Assembly (NCBI GenBank): GCA_964036295.1
Contig: OZ038462.1
Location: 1,061,501 to 1,125,500, forward strand
From: Plumapathes pennacea
Taxonomy: Eukaryota > Cnidaria > Anthozoa > Antipatharia > Myriopathidae
Direction: 5' to 3'
Length of the DNA: 64,000 nt
The translations under genes and the position numbers were made by a program. The stretch's first letter is position 1; each line of letters starts with the position of its first letter. Positions 30,801 through 37,876 of this stretch are shown in pieces. The notes under the pieces were generated by a model. It saw only the letters and a list, made by a program, of their open reading frames with translations. It was not told the DNA's origin and searched no databases.

Positions 30801-30958
30801 CCTGGTGGTACAGAGATTGTCACTATTCAAACCTGAACGGCCTGTATCACCACGGATCACACCCATCCGGCGCTGACGGCATTAACTGGTACCATTGGAA
30901 GGGCTACTATTACTCTGCCGCACGTTCTGAAATGAAAGTGCGACCAGAAGACTTCTAG
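17848..30958 (+). CDS. Array copy 1: Cys-rich/TSP1/H-lectin/Kazal/C-type lectin/EGF/fibrinogen mosaic protein
   Basis: Spliced model of 20 exons: 17848-18128, 18524-18801, 19139-19312, 19791-19961, 20349-20704, 21215-21379, 21814-21921, 22418-22543, 24244-24340, 24531-24749, 25126-25502, 25593-25760, 26238-26348, 26491-26607, 27284-27374, 27554-27931, 28158-28268, 29007-29117, 29626-30009, 30696-30958. All junctions are AG/GT and phases close, giving 1361 residues and a TAG stop. The order is signal peptide, Cys-rich repeats, two TSP1, three H-type lectin, follistatin/Kazal, three H-type lectin, C-type lectin, two EGF, fibrinogen C-terminal domain. It is presumably a secreted carbohydrate-binding recognition protein. 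The first four exons are absent from copies 2-4 and lie inside what was intron 1. Whether they are spliced onto the lectin exons is inferred from phase compatibility and the lack of a terminator between them. The alternative is a separate upstream gene. Confidence 0.75.
19139..19312 (+). CDS. Copy 1 exon 3: thrombospondin type 1 repeat
   Basis: One symmetric phase 1-1 exon of 58 codons. [19 protein letters not shown] followed by [10 protein letters not shown] and CNTQACP gives the classic WxxWxxC, CGGG and RxRxC features of TSP1 with six cysteines. It probably mediates protein or glycosaminoglycan contacts outside the cell. Confidence 0.85.
19791..19961 (+). CDS. Copy 1 exon 4: thrombospondin type 1 repeat
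   Basis: A phase 1-1 exon of 57 codons closely related to the preceding one: [38 protein letters not shown]. The two exons arose by tandem duplication. The dispersed repeat at 19672-19758 lies in the intron between them. Confidence 0.85.
20349..22543 (+). CDS. Copy 1, first H-type lectin triplet, exons 5-8
   Basis: Exons 20349-20704, 21215-21379, 21814-21921 and 22418-22543, completed by 24244-24340. H-type lectin hallmarks repeat three times: an upstream strand ([48 protein letters not shown]) and a closing strand with VNWVAFQ, VDWMAF or HVDYITLG. H-type lectins such as snail agglutinin and discoidin bind GalNAc/Gal. The first domain sits in one exon and the next two are split across two or three exons. 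In exon 5 the copies differ mainly at two short loops (SEAPN; NGIAS). Confidence 0.8.
22880..23800. other. Intron insert in copy 1, no gene
   Basis: This intron DNA is missing from copy 3. It contains a short palindromic cluster at about 22905-22980 (GGTTTATAAGTTATAAACC and flanks) but no credible ORF. The small frame at 23049-23255 lacks any domain or splice context. Confidence 0.5.
23801..23989. mobile_element. Hairpin MITE in copy 1 intron
   Basis: A long imperfect palindrome: AACAAATAAACCAGCTTCAA at the left is answered by its complement ending at 23989, with arms of about 80-85 nt around a TCGCCTTCGGCTCGCG centre. A decayed relative of the inner part is seen at about 55512-55602. There is no coding capacity. 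Confidence 0.7.
24244..24340 (+). CDS. Copy 1 exon 9: end of third H-type lectin domain
   Basis: A 97-nt exon (phase 0 to 1) encoding [16 protein letters not shown] and [10 protein letters not shown]. The preceding intron (22544-24243) is about 1.5 kb longer than in copy 3, because it holds extra DNA including the hairpin at 23801-23989. Confidence 0.8.
24531..24749 (+). CDS. Copy 1 exon 10: follistatin-like/Kazal domain
   Basis: A single phase 1-1 exon of 73 codons. [17 protein letters not shown] forms a follistatin N-terminal EGF-like piece. It is followed by [20 protein letters not shown] and [13 protein letters not shown], the Kazal signature (VCxxxGxTYxNxC ... GxC) with all six cysteines. 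It could inhibit serine proteases or simply act as a spacer. Its position between the two lectin triplets is constant in all complete copies. Confidence 0.88.
25126..27374 (+). CDS. Copy 1, second H-type lectin triplet, exons 11-15
   Basis: Exons 25126-25502, 25593-25760, 26238-26348, 26491-26607 and 27284-27374. Lectin signatures are [16 protein letters not shown] with [24 protein letters not shown] with QDWIAF split over an intron; and [16 protein letters not shown] with SISYAVMP. Intron number and phases (1-0-0-0-0-1) copy those of the first triplet (exon lengths 356/165/108/126/97 against 377/168/111/117/91). The triplet was therefore duplicated as a five-exon block. Sequence identity between triplets is low, so the event is old. 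Confidence 0.8.
26860..26999 (+). repeat. 20-bp minisatellite, seven units, in copy 1 intron
   Basis: Seven almost identical copies of TGGAAAACAGCCTTCATATA lie between exons 14 and 15. Copies 2 and 3 carry only a single relic (TGGAAAACAAACTCATTTCC and TGGAAAACAATATTTATTTC). The array is intronic, so the apparent open frame through it is not a gene. Confidence 0.9.
27554..27931 (+). CDS. Copy 1 exon 16: C-type lectin domain
   Basis: One phase 1-1 exon of 126 codons containing the whole domain: [13 protein letters not shown] at the start, [25 protein letters not shown], then [14 protein letters not shown] and KWNDVKC. The QPN tripeptide and the WND motif form the Ca2+/sugar site, so calcium-dependent carbohydrate binding is likely. 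QPN is a variant of EPN (mannose-type) and QPD (galactose-type), so specificity cannot be called. Confidence 0.88.
28158..28268 (+). CDS. Copy 1 exon 17: EGF domain
   Basis: 37 codons, phase 1-1: [35 protein letters not shown]. Six cysteines and a D-x-D-E-C start suggest a calcium-binding type EGF. The exon with its flanking intron sequence is duplicated at 29007-29117. Confidence 0.88.
28301..28679. mobile_element. MITE with internal tandem repeats in the EGF-EGF intron of copy 1
   Basis: The ends are AGAGGGCCTAGATGGGG and its complement CCCCATCTAGGCCCTCT, flanked by TTCA on both sides. The interior is tandem sequence built on TAACACTTAACAGTA and a segment of about 175 bp repeated twice. 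The same element in copy 2 (40924-41012) is only 89 bp. The matching site after the second EGF exon (about 29144) is empty, reading CTTTCAAACG. Confidence 0.8.
29007..29117 (+). CDS. Copy 1 exon 18: second EGF domain
   Basis: 37 codons, phase 1-1: [36 protein letters not shown]. Exon and flanking intron (upstream GTTGATTTAACTTTTG, downstream TAATAGTTTTGTTGTTCTAG) match those of the first EGF exon. The pair is therefore an intragenic duplication made before the whole genes were duplicated. Confidence 0.88.
29626..30009 (+). CDS. Copy 1 exon 19: fibrinogen C-terminal domain, first part
   Basis: 128 codons, phase 1-1. [53 protein letters not shown] and [14 protein letters not shown] are textbook fibrinogen-related motifs, including the first disulfide pair. 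This exon differs from its copy 2 counterpart by only one residue (SVDF against SVNF). Confidence 0.9.
30696..30958 (+). CDS. Copy 1 exon 20: fibrinogen domain, ligand-pocket exon and stop
   Basis: The final exon has FSTKDNDND (calcium loop), the second cysteine pair (NCA ... DCHYSN), GAWWY, SNLNG and [11 protein letters not shown], then TAG 30956-30958. This part forms the P-subdomain pocket that binds acetylated sugars in ficolins and tachylectin-5. Structural residues are identical to copy 2, but the loops between them differ at about 21 of 87 positions (mostly 30764-30895). The domain is complete. Confidence 0.9.
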
Positions 30959-31114
30959 TTTCTTTTTCCCGTCAGCAAAAGTTTCGCGGATACTAAGGTC
31001 TTTACTTCACTCATCGCTTGAGTGGACAAAGTATAAACCAAAGTTAGGTGTGGCTCACGGTGAATTCATTCCAAGCGCTTATAGCTTTTATTTGTTAATT
31101 CAGCTAGACTCCAA

Positions 31115-31120
31115 AATAAA
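31115..31120 (+). terminator. Probable polyadenylation signal of copy 1
   Basis: AATAAA about 155 bases after the stop codon. The aligned position in copy 2 reads AATATA (about 43443). Confidence 0.45.
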
Positions 31121-31301
31121 CAGAATAAGCCATACAGCAGTTTTCAACCGACCGTCAAAAAGTAATTGTGTGATTGCTATGGGTTGCGTTTGCTACGCTT
31201 TTTGATTGCTCCAAACAGGTCTGGCTGCATTCTTGGCCAATATCAGGAACAAACATTAAAAGCCCACTGCGATAATGCTCACGTAAATGAACAAAATTTA
31301 A

Positions 31302-31559
31302 AGAGACCCTCTTATCGTAGATGCTTTGCGCACCCATGTAGTTATATTTTACATCCAGGGCTCGACTTTTCTGAGACGCCCACGTTATGACTGATCGACG
31401 ACCGTCGCTGGTTGCTGTATTCAATGTACTTCTGAGTTTGTGCTGATTTATCTCGCGATAAAACGTAGAAAAACATGTGAATCCACCATTTTCGTATGAT
31501 ACCAAAATGGCCGCCGTCAGTTACTGGGCGCACAAAGCATCTACGGTGAGAGGGTCTCT
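31302..31559. mobile_element. 258-bp MITE with TTAA duplication, copy 1-2 intergenic
   Basis: The terminal inverted repeats extend about 30 bp (AGAGACCCTCTTATCGTAGA and near-complement at the right end), flanked by TTAA at 31298-31301 and 31560-31563. The paralogous position between copies 2 and 3 (about 43633) is an empty site with a single TTAA (AACTTTAATGG). The insertion therefore postdates the duplication, or one copy was lost. Confidence 0.85.
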
Positions 31560-31579
31560 TTAATGGTGATGGTAGTTTA

Positions 31580-31856
31580 GGCCCCGTTCACACTAGTCCG
31601 TTCCCGTTTTGGTCTTCCGTCCACGCTATGCCGCCATTTTCGGTCACGAAAACTTTCTGAAAACGCAATTTTCCTGTTGTAGTGTGGACGGGCGAAAACG
31701 CAACTTCTTAAAAAGTGTCACGTCACGTTCTTCGTGTTTAGTGTTTTCGACTCATTTTTGCGTTTTAGTGTTAATGAACAGACACGAATCGAAAAGGGTA
31801 CCGTGGACGCCGAAATTTGCGAAGTTTGCAAACGAAAACGGACTGTGGATGGGGCC
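31580..31856. mobile_element. hAT-like MITE, intergenic 1-2
   Basis: The ends are GGCCCCGTTCACACTAGTCC and the near-complement GGACTGTGGATGGGGCC. A longer version occupies the same relative place at 43655-44156, so it was present before the unit duplicated. The terminal sequence resembles common hAT-derived MITEs; the superfamily is inferred, as no clear 8-bp duplication is visible. Confidence 0.6.
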
Positions 31857-32511
31857 CTGATCATTCTCTTTTACAAAGCAAAACTGATTTGCAAACTACT
31901 TTGGGTTTCGGTTGGTTAAAAACTAATTTTCACGGCCGCCGTGATTAGCGCTTTGTCTGATTTTGGTTTCAATATAAAACAATTCTATTTTAACCCAGGA
32001 ATGATTTTCTTTTATTTCGGCAATAAGCTAACTGCTGCTTGCTGCGCTAAGTAGTAGAGTAAAAGTTTGATCCGGTGAAAAAGTTTGACAGCCTAATGCA
32101 ATACAGCAAATCAGTCATCGGTTTCTATTGGCTGTCTTTCAATCATCCATTTTTTTGTTTATTTTGCTTAGTGTAACTTAATTTTTAGTGGTTTCTAAAT
32201 AAAATGATGATGATGGTGTTCAGCTTATCTCTTGCAATCGAACTTAATTCGTGTGCTGATAAATCCTGCAATTAGTCTCCGGGTATTTTTAATGATTACT
32301 TTTTTTTTATTATCTTAGTATCTTTATTACTTTTTTATTTAGCGGTGGACAACTTTAAACGGTTGTTATATCAAAATCGGTCAAACTGACCTTTTGGGCT
32401 TAAGCAAAATGCCTAAAATGCTTTTTCCGTATTTTATAAAAAACCACCATTTCTGAGCGAGTAATGCTGACCTTTTGGGGGTATTGGGGGCAGAGTTCCT
32501 TTAGATTGCAT

Positions 32512-32543
<32 letters not shown>

Positions 32544-34018
32544 ATGTTTCAAAAAAATGGCCTTGACATTGCTTGATTGGTTTTACCCGCCGACACAAAG
32601 CCGGGCTGTGCGCTCAAAGATAGTTCACTTAGCTTCCAGCATTATAGGCTACAAAAGGACTTACTTTGTCACTCTCTCGTTACTATTAAGTTACGCTAAT
32701 CCCAGGTGAGTCTATGTTTTGTGTCATTTTTTAATTCTAAAAACAAAAGCGTTTGATCACAAAAGGACTGCGTCGCTATGTTTTGAGCAAGAACAAACTT
32801 TTTAGCTAGTCTATGATCAGAACTCTGCAGTTTGATAGCCACAAATAAGAGAGAAAGAATTTTGACAAAATAAAAATTCTCCCAACCCTAAAATAAGAAA
32901 ATGTATGAGTGAAGAAATGAGAATTGATGTTCTAATCAGCTGTCATTTGCTGCAGACTATCGCCTGTTGGTGAGCGGTCGCAGAGCTAGGAATATCTTTT
33001 TCTTCGCGCGTGTCAAACTGTAGTCTAAACCGTAACACCGTTCGTGGTTATTGTTCCGCTTATTCAACCTACTGAACTATGCTTTTTGACAGCGTATCCA
33101 ATGGCTGTTCCTTTAATAAAAAAGCCTTTTCTTGTAGTGTGGAGCCCAGCCGGAGGAGCATTTGACCAAATACCCGATGATTTTCCCGGGGTGGGTGGGG
33201 AGGCTTCGCAGTTGGAATTGACTCATATCTAACGAAACGTGATTCCTACTATGGATATAAAGTTTCATTGAATAAAAGTGATTCTTATGCCGACAATGAC
33301 CTCTAACCCCCTTTTAGCAAGCTCTGAGTACTGACTTGGTGGCCGAGCGGTTTGGGGGTGGTGGACCTGAATCCGTAATGAAGCTCCAAACCAGGAGGTC
33401 GTGGGTTCAATTCCCACGGCCGGCAGTAGTAAGAAGGTTTTTCATCCGAGGAGGCAACTCCAACGATTTTTCCCTTCTGAACCTGTCTTCTTTCTACAGG
33501 TATTCCACCGGTCGGACATTTGAAACATGAGCCTCTGGCTCGGGAGAATGGGAAACCACTCCCTAATGCTTCGACTTTAAATAAACGATATCTATTTATT
33601 TTATTTAGGGACTGGAGTATACTACGATTAAATTACAAAAACATGCTCCTATTCAAGTGATGACGTATTGCTCTAATTCAGACATTGCTTTAGGTTTGCC
33701 CTGTGCTTCAAGAACTGGGAGTCCCTTTGACGCATAAAACTGATATGGAAGTCAAAAACGACATTATTGATTGATGTATCAGTCCCGATATAGCAAACTT
33801 TACCTTGACATCTAATACCTGCGCTGAAGAGCGGTCACTGGGGTAATGTGATTAAAATATTTATAACATTCATTATACGTACACATCCTGTTTTGAGCTG
33901 AAGCGAGTCTATTTTCTCAACAGATAACAATTCGAGTCATTGATATACTGAGTATCGTAAATCATTCATTGGCTAACTCCTCAACAGTGCCAAATTACCG
34001 AGCAAACCTTGCTATTCT
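31857..34018. other. Intergenic DNA between copies 1 and 2
   Basis: There is no gene. It aligns in blocks with 44157-45730 (copy 2-3 spacer) and in part with 57190-57490 (copy 3-4 spacer), for example around GGCGGACAACTTTAAACGG. A poly(A) run of about 31 bases lies near 32512-32542, and a tRNA-derived SINE at 33334-33608. Confidence 0.6.
33334..33608 (+). mobile_element. tRNA-derived SINE
   Basis: The 5' end is tRNA-like, of the Ser/Leu type with a long variable arm: A box TGGCCGAGCGG at 33340-33350 and B box GGTTCAATTCC at 33414-33424 inside a GTGGG/CCCAC stem. An unrelated body and an AT-rich tail follow (AAATAAACGATATC, TTTATTTTA). A sister copy lies at 53576-53819. Because the body is shared beyond the tRNA part, this is a SINE and not a tRNA gene. 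Confidence 0.8.
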
Positions 34019-34144
34019 GATTGGCCATTTAGGATCTTGAATTAAGTCCTGTCAGTACAGGTATATAGTCTTCCCCCGAGCTTCATCTGACGCAGTCATA
34101 ATTGCTTGTCCGAGTACAACAGAGATATCAGTACCGATTTGAAG
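34019..34144 (+). promoter_or_regulatory. Core promoter of array copy 2
   Basis: An inverted CCAAT box (CTGATTGGCCATTTAGGATC, beginning about 34016) is followed by TATATAG at 34062-34068 and the conserved CTTCATCTGACGCAGTCATA element, about 80 bases before ATG 34145. The same order and spacing occur upstream of copy 3. Confidence 0.6.
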
Positions 34145-34208
34145 ATGCTCCCCCTGCTACTTGTTCTAGTGGCAGTTCAGTTCCTTGCCTTCCCAGCTTC
34201 AAGTGCAG
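34145..34208 (+). CDS. Copy 2 exon 1: signal peptide
   Basis: ATG 34145 opens MLPLLLVLVAVQFLAFPASSA, a strong signal peptide, ending in phase 1 at GCA G|gt. This is the intact version of the dead exon at 112-175. Confidence 0.85.
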
Positions 34209-34643
34209 GTGTGTTTAGAAAGGTTAAAATAAGGTCCAGCTAAATGTACGAGTAAACATTGTTTGTCTGGTATTTCCCTAAAGGAGAGGAAAACATGAAA
34301 AATGTTTTGCTGCTCGGGAGGCTAAACGAGGTCCAAACTGTTGCACAAAATTTGAAGTACACCTGAAAACGCAGGAAATGCCATTTTATGCAGACTGTTA
34401 AACTTCCAAAACTTTTGGGGGGTGAGCCGTATTTTCTCTTGTACAGAAAAGGAAAATAACTTACGTACATGGAAAAATAGAAAAATAGAAAAACAATTTA
34501 TATGCCAGAGAAGCAGAATTATGTGGTACATATAGCATTTATTTTGACGGAGACTTCTACGCCTAATCTTTGATTGGATTATTGTTGTATTTTAACACAA
34601 TCAATTTGTTTATCATCTTTCTGTATCTTTATTTCATTTGCAG

Positions 34644-36366
34644 GAAACTCCATTCAGTATGGAAAAGTTCCTCTTGACAAGACACTGACAAATATTCGCT
34701 GTCAAACCGTGAACTATCCCCAAGTATTTTCAGGATCAGGAAAAGTGCGCGTATTGGCTTCCATAAGTCACGTGACTAGTGAAACTCCTAGTGTACATGA
34801 CTCCGCCGTGGTGTGGACAAAATATGTGACCAAGCAAAAGTTTGATGTCTGCATCATGGAGTCTGGCAAAGGAACGAATGAAACAGTCCTGGTGAACTGA
34901 GTCGCTTTCCAATCCACGCCCAGTGGTATCTTTGGTGGAACTGCTTCAGTTGGTCTTTTCACCAGTAACACCAAGTGCACCAGGGTGGACTTTGAAAAGG
35001 TAGCAGATACATGTACCCCCCTCCCATTTAAAAATGCAACGTATCAACAGCTTTAAGCGCCTCCCCCCATGTGACGATACCTAAACGACATTTGTCAGTT
35101 TTAAAACATTGTATTCTTAAGACTCGAAAGGTTAAGGCCCAGGTTGTGTCAACACACATTTAGTTACTGTCCCGAGTAGGAAGATAAGCTTGGAACCTCT
35201 TTTTACGCTTTAAATTATGATGGCCGATTAAACATGTTTATTTACTTTTCTTTAGAGCTTTTCAAAAATTCCCAAAGTACTGGCGACAGTCCGTCGTACA
35301 ACAGAAAATGAATTCCAGGAGCCCATGAATTTGTGGATAGAAGACATTCACGCGAATTACTTCAGAGTCTGTATGCGAGAAGTGATCACCTTTGGCGGGA
35401 AGCACAAACGTGTTCAAGTGGTAAGTACAGCGGTGCTACAAAAACAATGGACGACAGATCGGCCTGTGGGAGGTGGCGTCAGGGTTGGTAAACGGATTGG
35501 GGAAACTCAATTAGCAAGTTCACAGGAAGTGCTACGATCACACACCCCCCTCACCACTCCCCCTGAATTATTCTGTAACAATGTGTTTATTCCTTTATTT
35601 TAGAAAATGCCAATGAAGTTTTATTGTGCTTATGTTTTTGTTGTAAATTGATCCTGCATTGTCCTAATGCTGTTTATCGGTTTCAGTTTAGTTGTCTCAT
35701 TAACTCGATTCATTTTTTGTCATCAGGACTGGATGGCTTTTGTTTCAGCATACAAGATTTTTACCCATATTGGCCACAGAAAGTTTGAGAATGATGCAGC
35801 TCCTCTAGAGAAAGATGATTTTGCGTACTGTCAGGTCAGTAATTACATCTCGCAATACAAGCCGATCAACATATTAAGTAATTAATACTGATTGTGCATT
35901 ACCTATGAAGAAAATGTGGACCTGCTTGCTTGCTTTGTTGTTAGTTTGTCTCATGGTAATAATGCAACTTCTACAAGTCGTAATTTTTGTATCACTTTCA
36001 TCTTGCCAGATTGTCAACTTCACAGAAGGATTCTACGCCGACCCTGTTGTCATAGTAACTGCCAATCACGAATATGACGTGAACAGCAGCTATTCCGTCA
36101 AACCAGAAAACAACTTCATCAACGCTTGGGTAGAGGTATAAAGTTCTCCTTGCTGCTTTACGTATATATCATAACGTTTGTCTCGAGTTTTTCACTCCAG
36201 ATATGTTCGGTGTCTCAGTCGCACTTGTTTTGTTTTGTTTTGTTTTTCGTTTTTGTTTTATTTTCTCAGGAAATCACAAAGACGACTTTTCGCATGTGTA
36301 TCAAAGATAAAGCAGGAGCAAGCAGTGAACATGACCCCATTCATGTGGATTACATCACCCTTGGAG
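34644..36366 (+). CDS. Copy 2, first H-type lectin triplet (contains the premature stop)
   Basis: Exons 34644-34999, 35256-35420, 35727-35834, 36010-36135 and 36270-36366. The stop at 34898-34900 falls in the first domain just before the final conserved VAFQS strand. The variable loop reads SETPS. The second and third domains have intact FWIEDIHANYFRVC-like and INAWVE/ITKTTFRMC motifs (MNLWIEDIHANYFRVCMRE here). Confidence 0.8.
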
Positions 36367-36511
36367 GTATTAAGGCGGGATTGTAGAGAGTCCTAGAATT
36401 GATCTATCACGTTCGATAGATATTTTTTGCTTCTTATTGAAGTTTTCTTGTCTTTGTACATGTGTTACTTACATAATGATATATTTTCTCTTTTCTATTT
36501 ATTTTTTCCAG

Positions 36512-36730
36512 ACCTCGACCCATGCATCGACATCACGTGCTCGTATTATGCAGAATGTAAAGCATTTGGACCAAACGATGCCCGTTGCGTGTGCGTCGAA
36601 GACTGCCCGTCATATGAGGAGCCAGTTTGCTCGTCTAATGGAACAACTTACGATAATGAGTGTCTCTACAAACTAGATATGTGCCAAAGCAAAGCAAGCC
36701 TCACAATATCTCACCCTGGAAGTTGCAGAG
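36512..36730 (+). CDS. Copy 2 follistatin/Kazal exon
   Basis: 73 codons, phase 1-1, nearly identical to the copy 1 exon. Differences include INVT to IDIT and YELD to YKLD. All cysteines are kept. Confidence 0.88.
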
Positions 36731-36960
36731 GTTAGAAATATTTTCAGTAGCTAGTAGGACAGGAATGCATAAACTACAAATTGGTCATAGACATAATATA
36801 CATTTCATATGAATAACGTAAAGTTCTGTTACTTGGTATTCCTTTTTCCTATTTAATTAGATGCTTATGATTTTGAGGGTCAGCTTAGTTACCATGTCAG
36901 TTAAAATAAATTAAATTAGTTTGCTGGTGGTTTATTCCTGGTAGTTAATGTTACATGTTC

Positions 36961-37726
36961 ATCGCCAGAAATTCCGGACATTTTGCGTCCACGATTGCTT
37001 CCGGTCTTTCCCAGCGGCGTGCGGTATGAGCATGCGCCATTCACACATTCAACATTGTTACGTACTTTGCCTCAGTGGAGTGGGGGAGGGATGGGTTTCT
37101 CCGGTTCAAAAAGAGACTGCTACGTTTAGGAGACGTGCCGCTGAACGACCTAGTTGAAATTAGCTTTCGTTTGGTACAATTTTCATGCGATTTGGAGCTT
37201 CCCAGCCCAAAATATCAACATCCGAAGTCAGCGTATTTCACGGGAGGTATTCGCCATGGCTGGCTGTGAACTGCAAATTCAAACACAAAAAGTACACATC
37301 GAATTTGCTCCACGGGACTGACTGAGGCTTCACAGGAGATGTTCAATCCTTCGACAATCAGGTACGGGGTAGACATTTTGCGTTTTACCCAAGGTTCTTG
37401 TATTAAATGCAGCTTAAAAAGTGACAGTAGCCGGTTTTGAGCGTATTCTGCTATCAATCCCTTCTTACGTCGGCCGAAATTTTAAATTCAAAAAAGTACA
37501 CATCGAATTTTACCGGAGATAAATATTTTTTGTACTGTTGTGTTTAGGAAGCTTTCCTCTTCCGAATGCTGCCCAGACATTTTTACGAACGTGCTTCAGT
37601 TAAGCGAAAAGCACAATTTATTATCAGATCCCATACATTTCTTTGTTATTTCTTGAGCGGCTGTCAGCGTGAAACCTGATGCCTCTTCCGAGATGGCGCA
37701 ACCGGATGTCTGAAATTTCTGGCGAT
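36961..37726. mobile_element. 766-bp TIR element specific to copy 2 intron
   Basis: The ends are ATCGCCAGAAATTCCGGAC and the complement of ATCGCCAGAAATTTCAGAC. It interrupts intron sequence that is continuous in copy 1 (ACATGTTC|TTATTTCATT at about 24973), which proves insertion. No transposase ORF or domain is visible inside, and the target duplication is short or unclear. Confidence 0.8.
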
Positions 37727-37876
37727 GCTTATTTCATTATATAGCCTAATATGTAAAGCCCGAACATTCTGAAACACAAAGGCAACTTGTTGGGGTGACT
37801 CGTTATGTAGTGATTATTTTTATCGTACTGACAATATCATCGCAAGAGTAACAACTGTTCTACGCTTCGTTTTCAG

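Noticed and set aside
33340-33430. tRNA gene (Ser/Leu)
   Set aside because: A and B boxes are present, but the acceptor stem is poor and the sequence continues into a body shared with 53576-53819, so it is a SINE head.
36961-37726. Extra exons of copy 2 within the long intron
   Set aside because: The segment is bounded by terminal inverted repeats and absent from copy 1, so it is a transposon. Small ORFs inside it lack domains and splice logic.
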